Below are positions 57,183 through 64,000 of a DNA stretch of 64,000 nucleotides, piece after piece. The stretch comes from Companilactobacillus nodensis DSM 19682 = JCM 14932 = NBRC 107160. Lineage in GTDB: Bacteria > Bacillota > Bacilli > Lactobacillales > Lactobacillaceae. The notes beneath the pieces are model-generated. The model did no database searches and was not told the origin of the DNA. It saw only the letters and a list, made by a program, of their open reading frames with translations. The stretch spans positions 25,766-89,765 of the forward strand of contig NZ_BAMN01000010.1 in assembly GCF_000615905.1 (NCBI RefSeq), in the 5' to 3' direction. The position numbers and the translations under genes are program-made. Each line of letters starts with the position of its first letter. Position 1 is the stretch's first letter.

Positions 57183-57602
57183 CCGTCAGACAGATACGGT
57201 ATCGTGGGGAACGGCCATAGCCAAAGTACGGTCTATGACCTCGCCTTGAAGCCGAAGCTCACGTCTTCAAGGCGTCCCATGCACTAAGCCAGCAAAATAC
57301 GCTGACTAACTGCATCGACACGGGATACCATATCTGTCTGCCTCCACTGAATTCGCCATACTTTCAAGTAGACAACACCACATAATTTGATTTGTACAAT
57401 AGAAAACAATAGCGGCAATATCATAGCTGGAGATTGTCAGAGATGAAACCAGCTGTGAAATTTTTGTTAGGTCAGCGATCCATCGGCCTTACAAAAAGGA
57501 CGTGCTTTAAGATTTGCGAACTATGCAAAGCTTAAAGTCGAAGTACCAGACCGAACTGTGGCTGGGACTGGTCCCACAGCAGGTAGAATCACTGACAATC
57601 GG
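57183..57602 (+). ncRNA. Large structured palindromic element, copy B (candidate novel RNA or mobile palindrome)
   Basis: About 420 bp without a gene, rich in hairpins. A 5' domain is closed by CAGACAGATACGGTATC (57187-57203) with GATACCATATCTGTCTG (57324-57340), containing CGCCTTGAAG/CTTCAAGGCG. A 3' domain (57420-57602) has hairpins at 57427-57453, about 57461-57497, 57504-57539 and 57556-57579. The 3' domain matches the minus strand of 24078-24245 in order and in sequence, with loop GAACTAT against GAACCAT. The 5' domain has no counterpart in copy A that I can align. It lies between convergent genes. Confidence 0.68.
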
Positions 57603-57613
57603 AAGCAAAACCA

Positions 57614-58534
57614 CTACTTAAAATACTGAGCAGCATAATCAGTAACTTCTTTAATATACTTAAATTTTTCCTTGTTATAAGCCTCACCGTGTCCAGCACC
57701 CTTAACGATCCACATCTTCTTAGGGTCATTAGCATTCTTGTAATTAGTATAAATATTACTTGTCGGCACAAACTTATCCTTTGAACCATGAATCAAGAAT
57801 AACGGCACATGGCTCTTCTTCAAAGTATTCTTAGTATTTGCTTCATAGAAATTATATCCGGCAAACATCTTAGAATAGATAGCTGCCGTTTGGACTAATG
57901 GAAAACTCGGCAAACCAAACATATCCTTTAATTGATAATTAAGTTCACCCGAGATAGTCGCGTAACCACAGTCTTCAATGGCCCATTTGACATTCTCTGG
58001 TTGCTTGCCGAGTGTGTACATCACGGTTGCAGCACCCATACTGATACCGTACATTCCAATTTGCGAATCCTTACCATTGACCTCATTGATCCGACTGATC
58101 CACTCCATAATGTCGCTACGATCTTTCCAACCATAACCGGCATATTCACCACCGCTCATTCCAAAAGAACGATTATCCGGAGCTAAGACATTATAACCTG
58201 CATCATGAAAAATCCTTACGAATGAACCCATGTACTTGCTGGCACTGCCATAGCCGTGAATAACAACGACCGTTTTATTGGTCTTCTGTGCAGCTGGTAA
58301 ATATCTAGCCTTTAGTGTCAAACCATCTTTAGACTTTTCGGTCCAAATTTTCTGATCCTGTTCATTGAACCACTTATTATTTCCAGTCAGCGGCTTGTGG
58401 CTGACGGTCGTACTACTATAACCGCCCTTCTTAAAAGCATAATTGAACAAATATGCTCCACCCGCTAAATCAGCAACAACAAAGATTCCAATCAACGAAA
58501 TCAACATAATTTTTATAATCTTTTTCCCACGCAT
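57614..58534 (-). CDS. Alpha/beta hydrolase, membrane-anchored
   Basis: 306 residues. N-terminal hydrophobic helix (IIKIMLISLIGIFVVADLAGGAYLF) acts as anchor; then an alpha/beta hydrolase with oxyanion region VVVIHGYGSAS, nucleophile elbow YGISMGAA (Ser), acid in LFLIHGSKDKFVP (Asp) and base in GAGHGEAY (His). Similar proteins are annotated as cell-surface-facing esterases or YqkD-like hydrolases. Substrate unknown. It stands alone between copy B and pnuC. Confidence 0.88.
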   Translation of the reverse strand: MRGKKIIKIMLISLIGIFVVADLAGGAYLFNYAFKKGGYSSTTVSHKPLTGNNKWFNEQDQKIWTEKSKDGLTLKARYLPAAQKTNKTVVVIHGYGSASKYMGSFVRIFHDAGYNVLAPDNRSFGMSGGEYAGYGWKDRSDIMEWISRINEVNGKDSQIGMYGISMGAATVMYTLGKQPENVKWAIEDCGYATISGELNYQLKDMFGLPSFPLVQTAAIYSKMFAGYNFYEANTKNTLKKSHVPLFLIHGSKDKFVPTSNIYTNYKNANDPKKMWIVKGAGHGEAYNKEKFKYIKEVTDYAAQYFK

Positions 58535-58585
58535 AAATCTAACCCACTTTTTGTAAATGTACTAATATAATATCATTTTGGCAAA

Positions 58586-58616
58586 AAAAAGTTGAGTTTT
58601 CTACTCAACTTACAAC
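58586..58616 (-). terminator. Intrinsic terminator after pnuC
   Basis: AAGTTGAGT pairs ACTCAACTT around AGAAA, with a run of eight T on the minus strand. Confidence 0.9.
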
Positions 58617-58619
58617 TAA

Positions 58620-59369
58620 TTAATTTAATTGTTGGCTAGGATCATCAGCGACTGATGTTGATGATTCAACTTTGTGGAACCAGTGGATGTGTGAATCGAA
58701 GAATGCAATCATATCATTCATGAAGTACATAATGTATGTCAAGAATAATACAGGACTGGCATCACCTTGAGCTGCTGTAACACCCCAAAGAACGATTGAC
58801 ATGATACCTTGAACTGTCCAGAAATAATATTGTTCACGGAAGCGCAATGTACATAACAAAGCACCTGTGAAACCAATAGCACTGGCAACAGAATCAATAA
58901 CTGGTCTAGGACTGATAAATAGATGTGTATCCATCAAATATAGAAGACCCCATGATGCAAAGAAGAATACGGCTGTTAATAGCCACTTAGGAGCTGTAAG
59001 ACCATGAATGTGCTTTTCAGCATCCTTTGCCCATTGTGGACTGATCAAAACAGGAATATCCAGAAGGATAATGTAACTTGTTTGTAAAATAACATCAGCG
59101 AAGTTCTTAGCGTTGATAGCTACGAAGATATAAATAAGTGCTGAAACTAATCCTAATACACCGTTTAAAGGTTTTGCATTAGTAATTGCTACTGTACATG
59201 TAAATCCTAAAACACCGGCAAACCAAGTTGCGACGGCAATACCACTCATACTATGTGAAAGTGTCGAAGCTGTGATGGCACCTAAACCAAACATTAAGAG
59301 CATGTAACTCTTAAAACTCCAACCCTTCATTTGTTCGACATACCACTTTGGGCTAAAAATACTTGTCAT
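58620..59369 (-). CDS. pnuC: Nicotinamide riboside transporter PnuC
   Basis: 249-residue integral membrane protein with seven to eight helices. Family signals include GVLGLVSALIYIFVAINAKNFAD near the middle and the conserved YFWTVQGIMSIVLWG with the following polar residues. It imports nicotinamide riboside by facilitated diffusion for NAD synthesis in other bacteria. No nadR-like kinase is here. Upstream 280 bp have no recognised riboswitch. Confidence 0.92.
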   Translation of the reverse strand: MTSIFSPKWYVEQMKGWSFKSYMLLMFGLGAITASTLSHSMSGIAVATWFAGVLGFTCTVAITNAKPLNGVLGLVSALIYIFVAINAKNFADVILQTSYIILLDIPVLISPQWAKDAEKHIHGLTAPKWLLTAVFFFASWGLLYLMDTHLFISPRPVIDSVASAIGFTGALLCTLRFREQYYFWTVQGIMSIVLWGVTAAQGDASPVLFLTYIMYFMNDMIAFFDSHIHWFHKVESSTSVADDPSQQLN

Positions 59370-59613
59370 TTAATCCTTCTCCTCACTTATATAAAACTAA
59401 ATTTGTTCCCCTTTAAACGAACAACAAATAAAATATTACCACTCTCATTATGAATTTCCATGGTTTATTTTAAGTGAAAATGCGAGCAAAACCGCTCCAA
59501 GTTGTTGTAGCAAGGATTGAGCCGAATTATTAAATTTTTTATATTACTTTGGAAGCGATACAATATCTAGTATCGACGGAACATTTTAAATACCAGATAT
59601 GGCTTTTAATGTC
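59370..59613. other. Intergenic region upstream of pnuC
   Basis: 244 bp without a gene. There is a small hairpin (GATAC-AATATCTA-GTATC, 59557-59574) and an AT-rich pnuC promoter zone; no known riboswitch or regulator site was recognised. Confidence 0.55.
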
Positions 59614-59643
59614 AAAAAAATAGTCCCGGCAACGGGACTATCA
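59614..59643 (-). terminator. Intrinsic terminator after ahpC
   Basis: ATAGTCCCG pairs CGGGACTAT around a short loop, then TTTTTTT on the minus strand. Confidence 0.92.
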
Positions 59644-59653
59644 ATTTAAATGA

Positions 59654-60217
59654 TTAAATTTTACCAACTAAATCTGCACCCGGAACAATTGTTTTTTCAC
59701 CTGGATGCCAGTTTGCTGGACAAACGTTATCACCATTTTCGGCAACGAATTGTGCTGCTTCAAGTGTTCTTAGGATTTCTTCAGCATTACGGCCAATGCC
59801 CATTGCATTAACAGTGTATGACTTAATAATCCCCTCAGGATTGATGATATAAACACCACGATATGCTTGACCACTATCTGAATCGATTAAATCAAAAAAG
59901 TCCGCTAATTGATGTTTCTGATCAGCCAACATAGGATATTCGATCTTACCGATACTATCGGTATTCTCTGCCCATGCCATATGTGAAAATTCACTATCAA
60001 CAGATACAGAATAAATTTCAGCATTATTTGCTTTAAAATCAGCATAATGTTTTTCTAAATCTTGAAGTTCTGTTGGACAGACAAAAGAAAAATCAGCTGG
60101 GTAGAAGAACAAAATTGACCATTTGCCAAGCAAGTTCTGCTTATTATAGCTCTTCAATTCACCATTTTGGTACGCCTTGACATCAAAGTCAGGAATTTCT
60201 TTATTAATATAATTCAT
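59654..60217 (-). CDS. ahpC: Peroxiredoxin (AhpC type)
   Basis: Two-Cys peroxiredoxin (187 residues) reducing H2O2 and organic hydroperoxides. The peroxidatic Cys is in FSFVCPTELQDLEKHY and the resolving Cys in NGDNVCPANWHPGEKT, both typical of AhpC. No ahpF gene is present nearby, so the reductant is unknown. A lactate oxidase is encoded 5 kb away, a source of H2O2, though the two genes are not in one unit. AGGAGG ribosome site precedes the ATG. Confidence 0.95.
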   Translation of the reverse strand: MNYINKEIPDFDVKAYQNGELKSYNKQNLLGKWSILFFYPADFSFVCPTELQDLEKHYADFKANNAEIYSVSVDSEFSHMAWAENTDSIGKIEYPMLADQKHQLADFFDLIDSDSGQAYRGVYIINPEGIIKSYTVNAMGIGRNAEEILRTLEAAQFVAENGDNVCPANWHPGEKTIVPGADLVGKI

Positions 60218-60335
60218 AAGCTAAATACCTCCTAAGTTATAACTATATTTTAGTACAATTATCTTATTAAACATAGTCACAACCTGATTCTCTGCTAGAA
60301 TAATATATATAAATAACAAAGGACTGTTTTAGATA

Positions 60336-60992
60336 ATGAATACTGCTGAACAAATCAAACAAATACGCCAATTTTCATATAAAAAAATGGTAACTGACCA
60401 TACCGGCCACAACTTCGATCACATTGAACGAGTTGTTAAAATGGCAACTAGATTATCAAAGGAAGAAAAAACTGACAAACTGATTACACTTGCCGCCGCT
60501 TACCTGCATGATGTTGCTGATGATAAACTAGTCGATGATCCTGCTGAATTAGAAATTGAAATCAAAAACTTTTTGAAGAGCATCGAATTAACTGATGACC
60601 AAATCGATGAAATTATGTACATTACTCATAATCTATCTTTCAGCAAATCACTAAGCAAGAATCCGCCAAAATTGTCATTAGCCGGACAAGTTGTGCAAGA
60701 TTCCGATCGACTAGACGCCATCGGAGCCATCGGTATTACACGTGCTATTTATTATGGTGGAGCCAATGCGGAAACGATTTATGATCCATCGATAGCACCA
60801 CGTGAAAAAATGAATAAGGCTGAATATCGTAATCTAGATAACGAGACAATAATTAATCATTTTTATGAAAAACTGTTAAAGTTAACAAGTATGATGAATA
60901 CACCTACCGCAAAGAATATTGCCTTACATCGTCAACAATTTATGTATGAATTTTTAAATGAATTCCAATCGGAATGGTTATCAGAAATATAA
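60336..60992 (+). CDS. HD-domain phosphohydrolase
   Basis: 218 residues of the HD superfamily (YedJ-like). Metal site motifs: GHNFDHIERVVKMA (His), AAAYLHDVADDKLVDDP (HD doublet) and VVQDSDRLDAIGAIGITRAI (late Asp). Likely a nucleotide phosphohydrolase; substrate unknown. It is followed after 15 bp by the PgpA-like gene, so they form a pair. Divergent from ahpC. Confidence 0.9.
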   Translation: MNTAEQIKQIRQFSYKKMVTDHTGHNFDHIERVVKMATRLSKEEKTDKLITLAAAYLHDVADDKLVDDPAELEIEIKNFLKSIELTDDQIDEIMYITHNLSFSKSLSKNPPKLSLAGQVVQDSDRLDAIGAIGITRAIYYGGANAETIYDPSIAPREKMNKAEYRNLDNETIINHFYEKLLKLTSMMNTPTAKNIALHRQQFMYEFLNEFQSEWLSEI

Positions 60993-61007
60993 TTATGGAG
61001 GAATTTT

Positions 61008-61532
61008 ATGACATCATTTGATGAACAAGATAAAGAATATTATGAACACATTATCAAAATGTTAAACGAACGTGGAGTAACCTTGCCAGATATTGCTGAA
61101 ATTGTTATCTTCTTGGAAAAGAAATATGTCGAGGGCTTAGACGAAGAGATATCGATTCACGCAATAAAAAAAGTACTGCACAAACGTGAAGCTCAAAACG
61201 CAATCATGACCGGGATTGAGCTCGACGTTCTTGCTGAAAAAGGCCTTTTATCATCCCCTATGCAGCGTATTATGAGAACTGATGAATCTACATACGGCAT
61301 TGACGAAAACATGGCCATCACGTTGGCAAGTCTATACGGATCCGTTTCAGTAACTAACTATGGTTATGTTGATAAGCTGAAACATGGCGTTCTGGAAAAG
61401 CTCAACGATAAATCAACTGGCAAGATCAACGTCTTCCTTGATGATTTAGTTGGCGCCATTGCTGCAGCTGCCTGTGGCTGGTTAGCACATAACGAAAATG
61501 AAGTTGAAAAAATGATCAGCGAAGGTAAATAA
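61008..61532 (+). CDS. Phosphatidylglycerophosphatase A-like protein (YutG family)
   Basis: 174 residues, related to the soluble YutG/PgpA-like group: TLPDIAEIVIFLEKKYV at the N-terminus, ITLASLYGSVSVTNYGYVDKLKHG and NVFLDDLVGAIAAAACGWLAH at the C-terminus. Family members may act on phosphatidylglycerophosphate or a related lipid phosphate, but the assignment is by similarity. It has an AGGAGG-like site (TGGAGGA) and a terminator that includes the stop region. Confidence 0.88.
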   Translation: MTSFDEQDKEYYEHIIKMLNERGVTLPDIAEIVIFLEKKYVEGLDEEISIHAIKKVLHKREAQNAIMTGIELDVLAEKGLLSSPMQRIMRTDESTYGIDENMAITLASLYGSVSVTNYGYVDKLKHGVLEKLNDKSTGKINVFLDDLVGAIAAAACGWLAHNENEVEKMISEGK

Positions 61533-61556
61533 GGTTAAACCTTGTTTACCTTTTTA
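61525..61556 (+). terminator. Intrinsic terminator after the PgpA-like gene
   Basis: GGTAAATAAGG pairs CCTTGTTTACC around TTAAA, followed by TTTTT. Confidence 0.88.
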
Positions 61557-61674
61557 TTCATGATTTAATAAATTTTATATTGAATTTAAATTTCATCTAT
61601 CTTAAAATACGATATGATATTACATAGAGAGGCATTTGATCAGTATTATTAATACTTAAGATAGAAGAAATAAT

Positions 61675-62463
61675 ATGAAAAAGTTTAATAATATTTTTAA
61701 AAATCGACGATTAAAAGTTGCCTACTACATTGTAATAATTATTTCTGGTTTATTATCGTTAGTCACATTGGCAATGAGTTATGTCCCAAGTATCGATAAT
61801 ACGAGACTACCATTCGTAATTATCGAAGTCGGAACATTAACAATTTTTACCATTGATTATTTTGTCCGACTGACATTTGCAAAAGATAAGTTGCTCTTCT
61901 TTCGCAAAAACATCTTTGATTTATTAGCAATCATTCCTTTCAATTCAATATTTAGTGCTTTCAGAATTTTCAGAGTTTTTCGAGTCTTCCAAGCAATGAA
62001 GGTTTTTACACTGCTGCGTTTTATGGGAATCGCTGGTAAGGTTCAAAAACACTTTAGTAAATTTTTGAAAATGAACGGTCTTATCTACCTAATAATCATC
62101 TCGTTGATATTACTAGTAACTGCCGCAATCGTGTATTCAATTGCTGAAGGAGCATCTTTGGGGGAATCCTTCTGGTGGGCACTAGTCACTGCATCGACCG
62201 TAGGATACGGTGATGTTACTCCAACCACGGTAATTGGCAAAATTGCTGCCGCGGTCTTGATGGTCGTTGGAATTGGATTCATTGGTACATTAACTAGTAC
62301 TATTACCAATTACTTCACTCAGGATTCGAAAGAAGCAAATGAAAACAAACTTGATCAAATTATTACCAAGTTAGACGATTTATCTAACGAAAATAAAGAC
62401 TTACACAAAGAAATTGATAATCTAAAAGCACAATTACATGAGAATTCAAAAAATGATTCATAG
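61675..62463 (+). CDS. Voltage-gated-type potassium channel
   Basis: 262 residues of the six-helix voltage-gated cation-channel family. S4 shows regularly spaced arginines (FRIFRVFRVFQAMKVFTLLRF), the pore loop has the K+ filter TVGYGDVTP, and the C-terminus is a predicted coiled coil (KLDQIITKLDDLSNENKDLHKEIDNLKAQ). The order S1-S6 is intact. Inner membrane location. Physiological role, probably potassium homeostasis, is inferred. It shares a short gap with the next gene. Confidence 0.92.
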   Translation: MKKFNNIFKNRRLKVAYYIVIIISGLLSLVTLAMSYVPSIDNTRLPFVIIEVGTLTIFTIDYFVRLTFAKDKLLFFRKNIFDLLAIIPFNSIFSAFRIFRVFRVFQAMKVFTLLRFMGIAGKVQKHFSKFLKMNGLIYLIIISLILLVTAAIVYSIAEGASLGESFWWALVTASTVGYGDVTPTTVIGKIAAAVLMVVGIGFIGTLTSTITNYFTQDSKEANENKLDQIITKLDDLSNENKDLHKEIDNLKAQLHENSKNDS

Positions 62464-62474
62464 GGGGAATCTTC

Positions 62475-62783
62475 GTGCATGCTGGGGAAACTATTTTAGA
62501 CAAAATTTCAAGAGAATGTCTTATCCGTCAGAAGCTTAAGGATATTCCCTTCGTTCACTACTTTTCAAACGACTTCATGGAACGTAATACACAATACTTC
62601 TGTATTGAAGATTTTATGAAATCGGTTGGCATATACGACGTCAATACGCTCGAACAAGCTGATCAAGAGTCGTGGGATGCACTAGTCAAGCAAACTACAG
62701 TCTTTGAAAATTGGCACGAAATGCTGGACAACGCTGGAACTGAATATTATCAATTGCACATGCAAAAAGGACTTGCCATTTAA
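62475..62783 (+). CDS. Hypothetical protein
   Basis: 102 residues with a GTG start at 62475 six bases after AGGGGGA. Soluble, mixed helical, with many aromatics (FVHYFSNDFMERNTQYFCIEDFMK). It begins 11 bp after the channel gene and is followed by a terminator, so it is probably cotranscribed with the channel. Family not recognised. Confidence 0.75.
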   Translation: MHAGETILDKISRECLIRQKLKDIPFVHYFSNDFMERNTQYFCIEDFMKSVGIYDVNTLEQADQESWDALVKQTTVFENWHEMLDNAGTEYYQLHMQKGLAI

Positions 62784-62798
62784 TGGTAGGTCCTTTTT
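62764..62798 (+). terminator. Intrinsic terminator after the 62475-62783 gene
   Basis: AAAAGGAC pairs GTCCTTTT with the inner TTGCCATTTAATGGTAG forming a second short stem; the T-run follows the stop codon. Confidence 0.88.
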
Positions 62799-62801
62799 AG
62801 T

Positions 62802-62972
62802 CTACATGTATTCTCTTTTAATTTTATCTGCCTGTTTAAAATCATAGTTTTTAACTTTAGAGTCAGTTACAGTCAGATTTTCTAACCTTCTACGCTCTTC
62901 ATAAAAAGATTCTTTGAATTTTGGATTTTTTAACTTTTCTTTAAGTAAATCATCAAAATTATATTCCTTCAT
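62802..62972 (-). pseudogene. HigA-like antitoxin remnant, N-terminal part only
   Basis: A 56-residue frame starting MKEYNFDDLLKEKLKNPKFKESF. This is the usual beginning of HigA-type antitoxins (F-D-x-x-L-K-E-x-L-K-x-P-x-F), but the helix-turn-helix half is missing and the frame ends REYM. It follows and overlaps the truncated toxin by 14 bp, the toxin-first order of HigBA. It could still be translated (AGGAGATC ribosome site). Confidence 0.65.
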
Positions 62973-63222
62973 TTTTAGATCTCCTACTAAGATATTCTTT
63001 TTTTATTTTCTTAGCCTTTTTAAATTCTTTTAAAGGAATTTTCTGGCTTTTCTTTGTATAACCACTGACAATAACATATCTGGATTTTAACAACTTAAAA
63101 TAAAATAATCTTTCAATTCCATCAGAAGATTTAACGCGGATTTCAAATAAATTATCATCAATTTTTCTTGTCAATCTTTTTTGAGACGACTCAAAGAATG
63201 AATATAATTGTATTACGTTAGT
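62959..63222 (-). pseudogene. HigB/RelE-like (Gp49) toxin remnant, N-terminus missing
   Basis: Continuous frame of 87 codons ending SRRSKNEGI; the first usable start is TTG 63172-63174. The sequence DDNLFEIRVKSSDGIERLFYFKLL, GYTKKSQKIPLKEFKKAKKIKKEYL is the core of Gp49-type HigB toxins (ELR, Y-R-x-x-Y-F, G-F-x-K-K-t-x-k-t-P). Upstream residues LYSFFESSQKRLTRK still fit the family, but the first ~30 residues are replaced by the end of the usp region. Probably a decayed toxin. Confidence 0.7.
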
Positions 63223-63643
63223 CTACAAGCAATACCGCAATCTGTGCTTTCTCAATAACATGATGCGTAACTGATCCAATCAGAAAGTTCTTAATTGCAT
63301 GTCTACCAGTCTTACCCATCACGATTGTATCAGCACCAGTGTGCTTAGGAACATCTGTCGCAATTAATCCTCGCGGATCACCTTTTTCAAGAATAACGTT
63401 GTATGATAATTCAGCATTCTTAATTTGTTGTTCCGCAACTTTAACGTGCTTTTTAACTTGATCCTCTAGATCATTGATCAATGGCATGTATGATACTCCA
63501 ACACTTACAGGAATATTATTTGTATTCACAACTGCTACTAATTCGATAAGTGAATCAAACCTCTTTGCCAATTCAATTCCATAGTCCAGCGCTCTGTATG
63601 AAACTGGACTTCCGTCTACGGCAATAATAATTTTCTTAAACAT
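63218..63643 (-). CDS. Universal stress protein (UspA family)
   Basis: 141 residues. ATP-binding-type UspA: N-terminal KKIIIAVDGSPVSYRALDYGIEL (Asp contacts adenine), and the loop VMGKTGRHAIKNFLIGSVTHHVIE has the G-x2-G-x9-G-S nucleotide-binding pattern. Stop overlaps the toxin remnant frame by a few bases. A terminator-like hairpin lies about 90 bp upstream of the start codon. Regulatory details unknown. Confidence 0.93.
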   Translation of the reverse strand: MFKKIIIAVDGSPVSYRALDYGIELAKRFDSLIELVAVVNTNNIPVSVGVSYMPLINDLEDQVKKHVKVAEQQIKNAELSYNVILEKGDPRGLIATDVPKHTGADTIVMGKTGRHAIKNFLIGSVTHHVIEKAQIAVLLVD

Positions 63644-63731
63644 GATTGCTCTCCCTTTTGGTTAGTTGAGTTCTCTAGTTAAAGTTTACGCAATTGCGAA
63701 AAATCACACAAGAAATCAGCTAAAGGGACAC

Positions 63732-63760
63732 AAAAAAAGATGAGGCGGTTTGACCTCATC
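63732..63760 (-). terminator. Terminator or attenuator upstream of the usp gene
   Basis: GATGAGG (minus strand GATGAGG-TCAAACCG-CCTCATC) forms a 7-bp stem with a run of seven T. No minus-strand gene is visible upstream in the window, so it ends either an unseen transcript or an RNA leader of usp. Confidence 0.8.
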
Positions 63761-64000
63761 TCCATATTAGTTATCGTGAAAGCAGAAAATATACAGTACA
63801 TTTCTGTACCGCAAAAATATCATAACACTTTAATATCTACATTTCATTGTATAAGTCTTAACTTAATGAACCTGTCACGCTATTGTAATGTTTAATTTAA
63901 CGTATTTTGTTTAACCCGTCCGAATAATCCTTATTTAAAAACAAATAAACTATTTTTAATGACCAAAGATTTTATATTACATGATATATTTATAATGTAA
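63761..64000. other. Non-coding region upstream of usp
   Basis: No gene over 240 bp to the window edge. On the minus strand a possible promoter (GTGACA near 63876 and TATACA near 63855) is followed by a short hairpin (ACAGTACA-TTTC-TGTAC, about 63791-63810), then the terminator at 63732-63760. This could be a short RNA or leader. Confidence 0.5.

Noticed and set aside
59370..59613. Riboswitch upstream of pnuC
   Set aside because: I found only a short AT-rich hairpin and no match to TPP, preQ1 or NAD riboswitch cores that I know.

Overview
The window is 64 kb of AT-rich Firmicutes DNA. Gene content and order (rpsU-phoH-ybeY-cdd-era-recO-glyQS, T-box leaders, hisS-aspS, relA-dtd, a MalR/GH65/GH13 maltodextrin cluster, padR/padC, an L-lactate oxidase) point to a Lactobacillaceae member, probably close to the Companilactobacillus group. 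That genus guess is inference from protein flavour, not a database result. No rRNA, tRNA, CRISPR array, intact prophage or transposase gene was recognised.

Layout. 1-23.2 kb is mostly housekeeping on the minus strand: glyQS behind a T-box, the recO-era-cdd-ybeY-phoH block, rpsU, msrA/msrB, a MazEF-type toxin-antitoxin pair between two near-identical terminators, hisS-aspS behind a second T-box, relA-dtd and prmA-rsmE. 23.2-27.9 kb holds small lineage genes, a 375-bp structured palindromic element, a YbaK-type deacylase and an M20 peptidase. 28-35 kb is an ABC importer with a glycerophosphodiester phosphodiesterase, divergent from an unusual regulator that joins a LacI-type DNA-binding head to a solute-binding-protein-like tail. 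35-37 kb is accessory (endonuclease-like protein, secreted repeat protein). 37.2-50.7 kb is a complete maltose/maltodextrin system: importer (SBP, two permeases, MsmK-type ATPase), two GH13 enzymes, GH65 phosphorylase, beta-phosphoglucomutase, aldose epimerase and a LacI/MalR repressor, with matching operator and cre-like sites. 50.8-64 kb is mixed: DoxX, a GT2 synthase, lactate oxidase, padR/padC, TraX-like protein, a second structured element, hydrolase, PnuC, AhpC, HD and PgpA-like proteins, a voltage-gated-type channel, a decayed HigBA-like locus and a universal stress protein.

Two observations stand out. First, the intergenic elements at 24078-24452 (minus sense) and 57183-57602 (plus sense) are diverged relatives: both are densely self-complementary, share a series of hairpins in the same order, and show compensatory base changes in a 13-bp stem whose loop is nearly invariant. 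They are candidates for an undescribed structured RNA or RNA-encoding mobile palindrome. Second, at least eight single-base frameshifts, mostly in short homopolymers, break otherwise well-preserved genes (YitT, ClC, a small membrane protein, an endonuclease-like gene, GH65 twice, GT2, padC). This density looks more like residual sequencing error than real gene decay, so the 'pseudogene' calls here should be read with that in mind.
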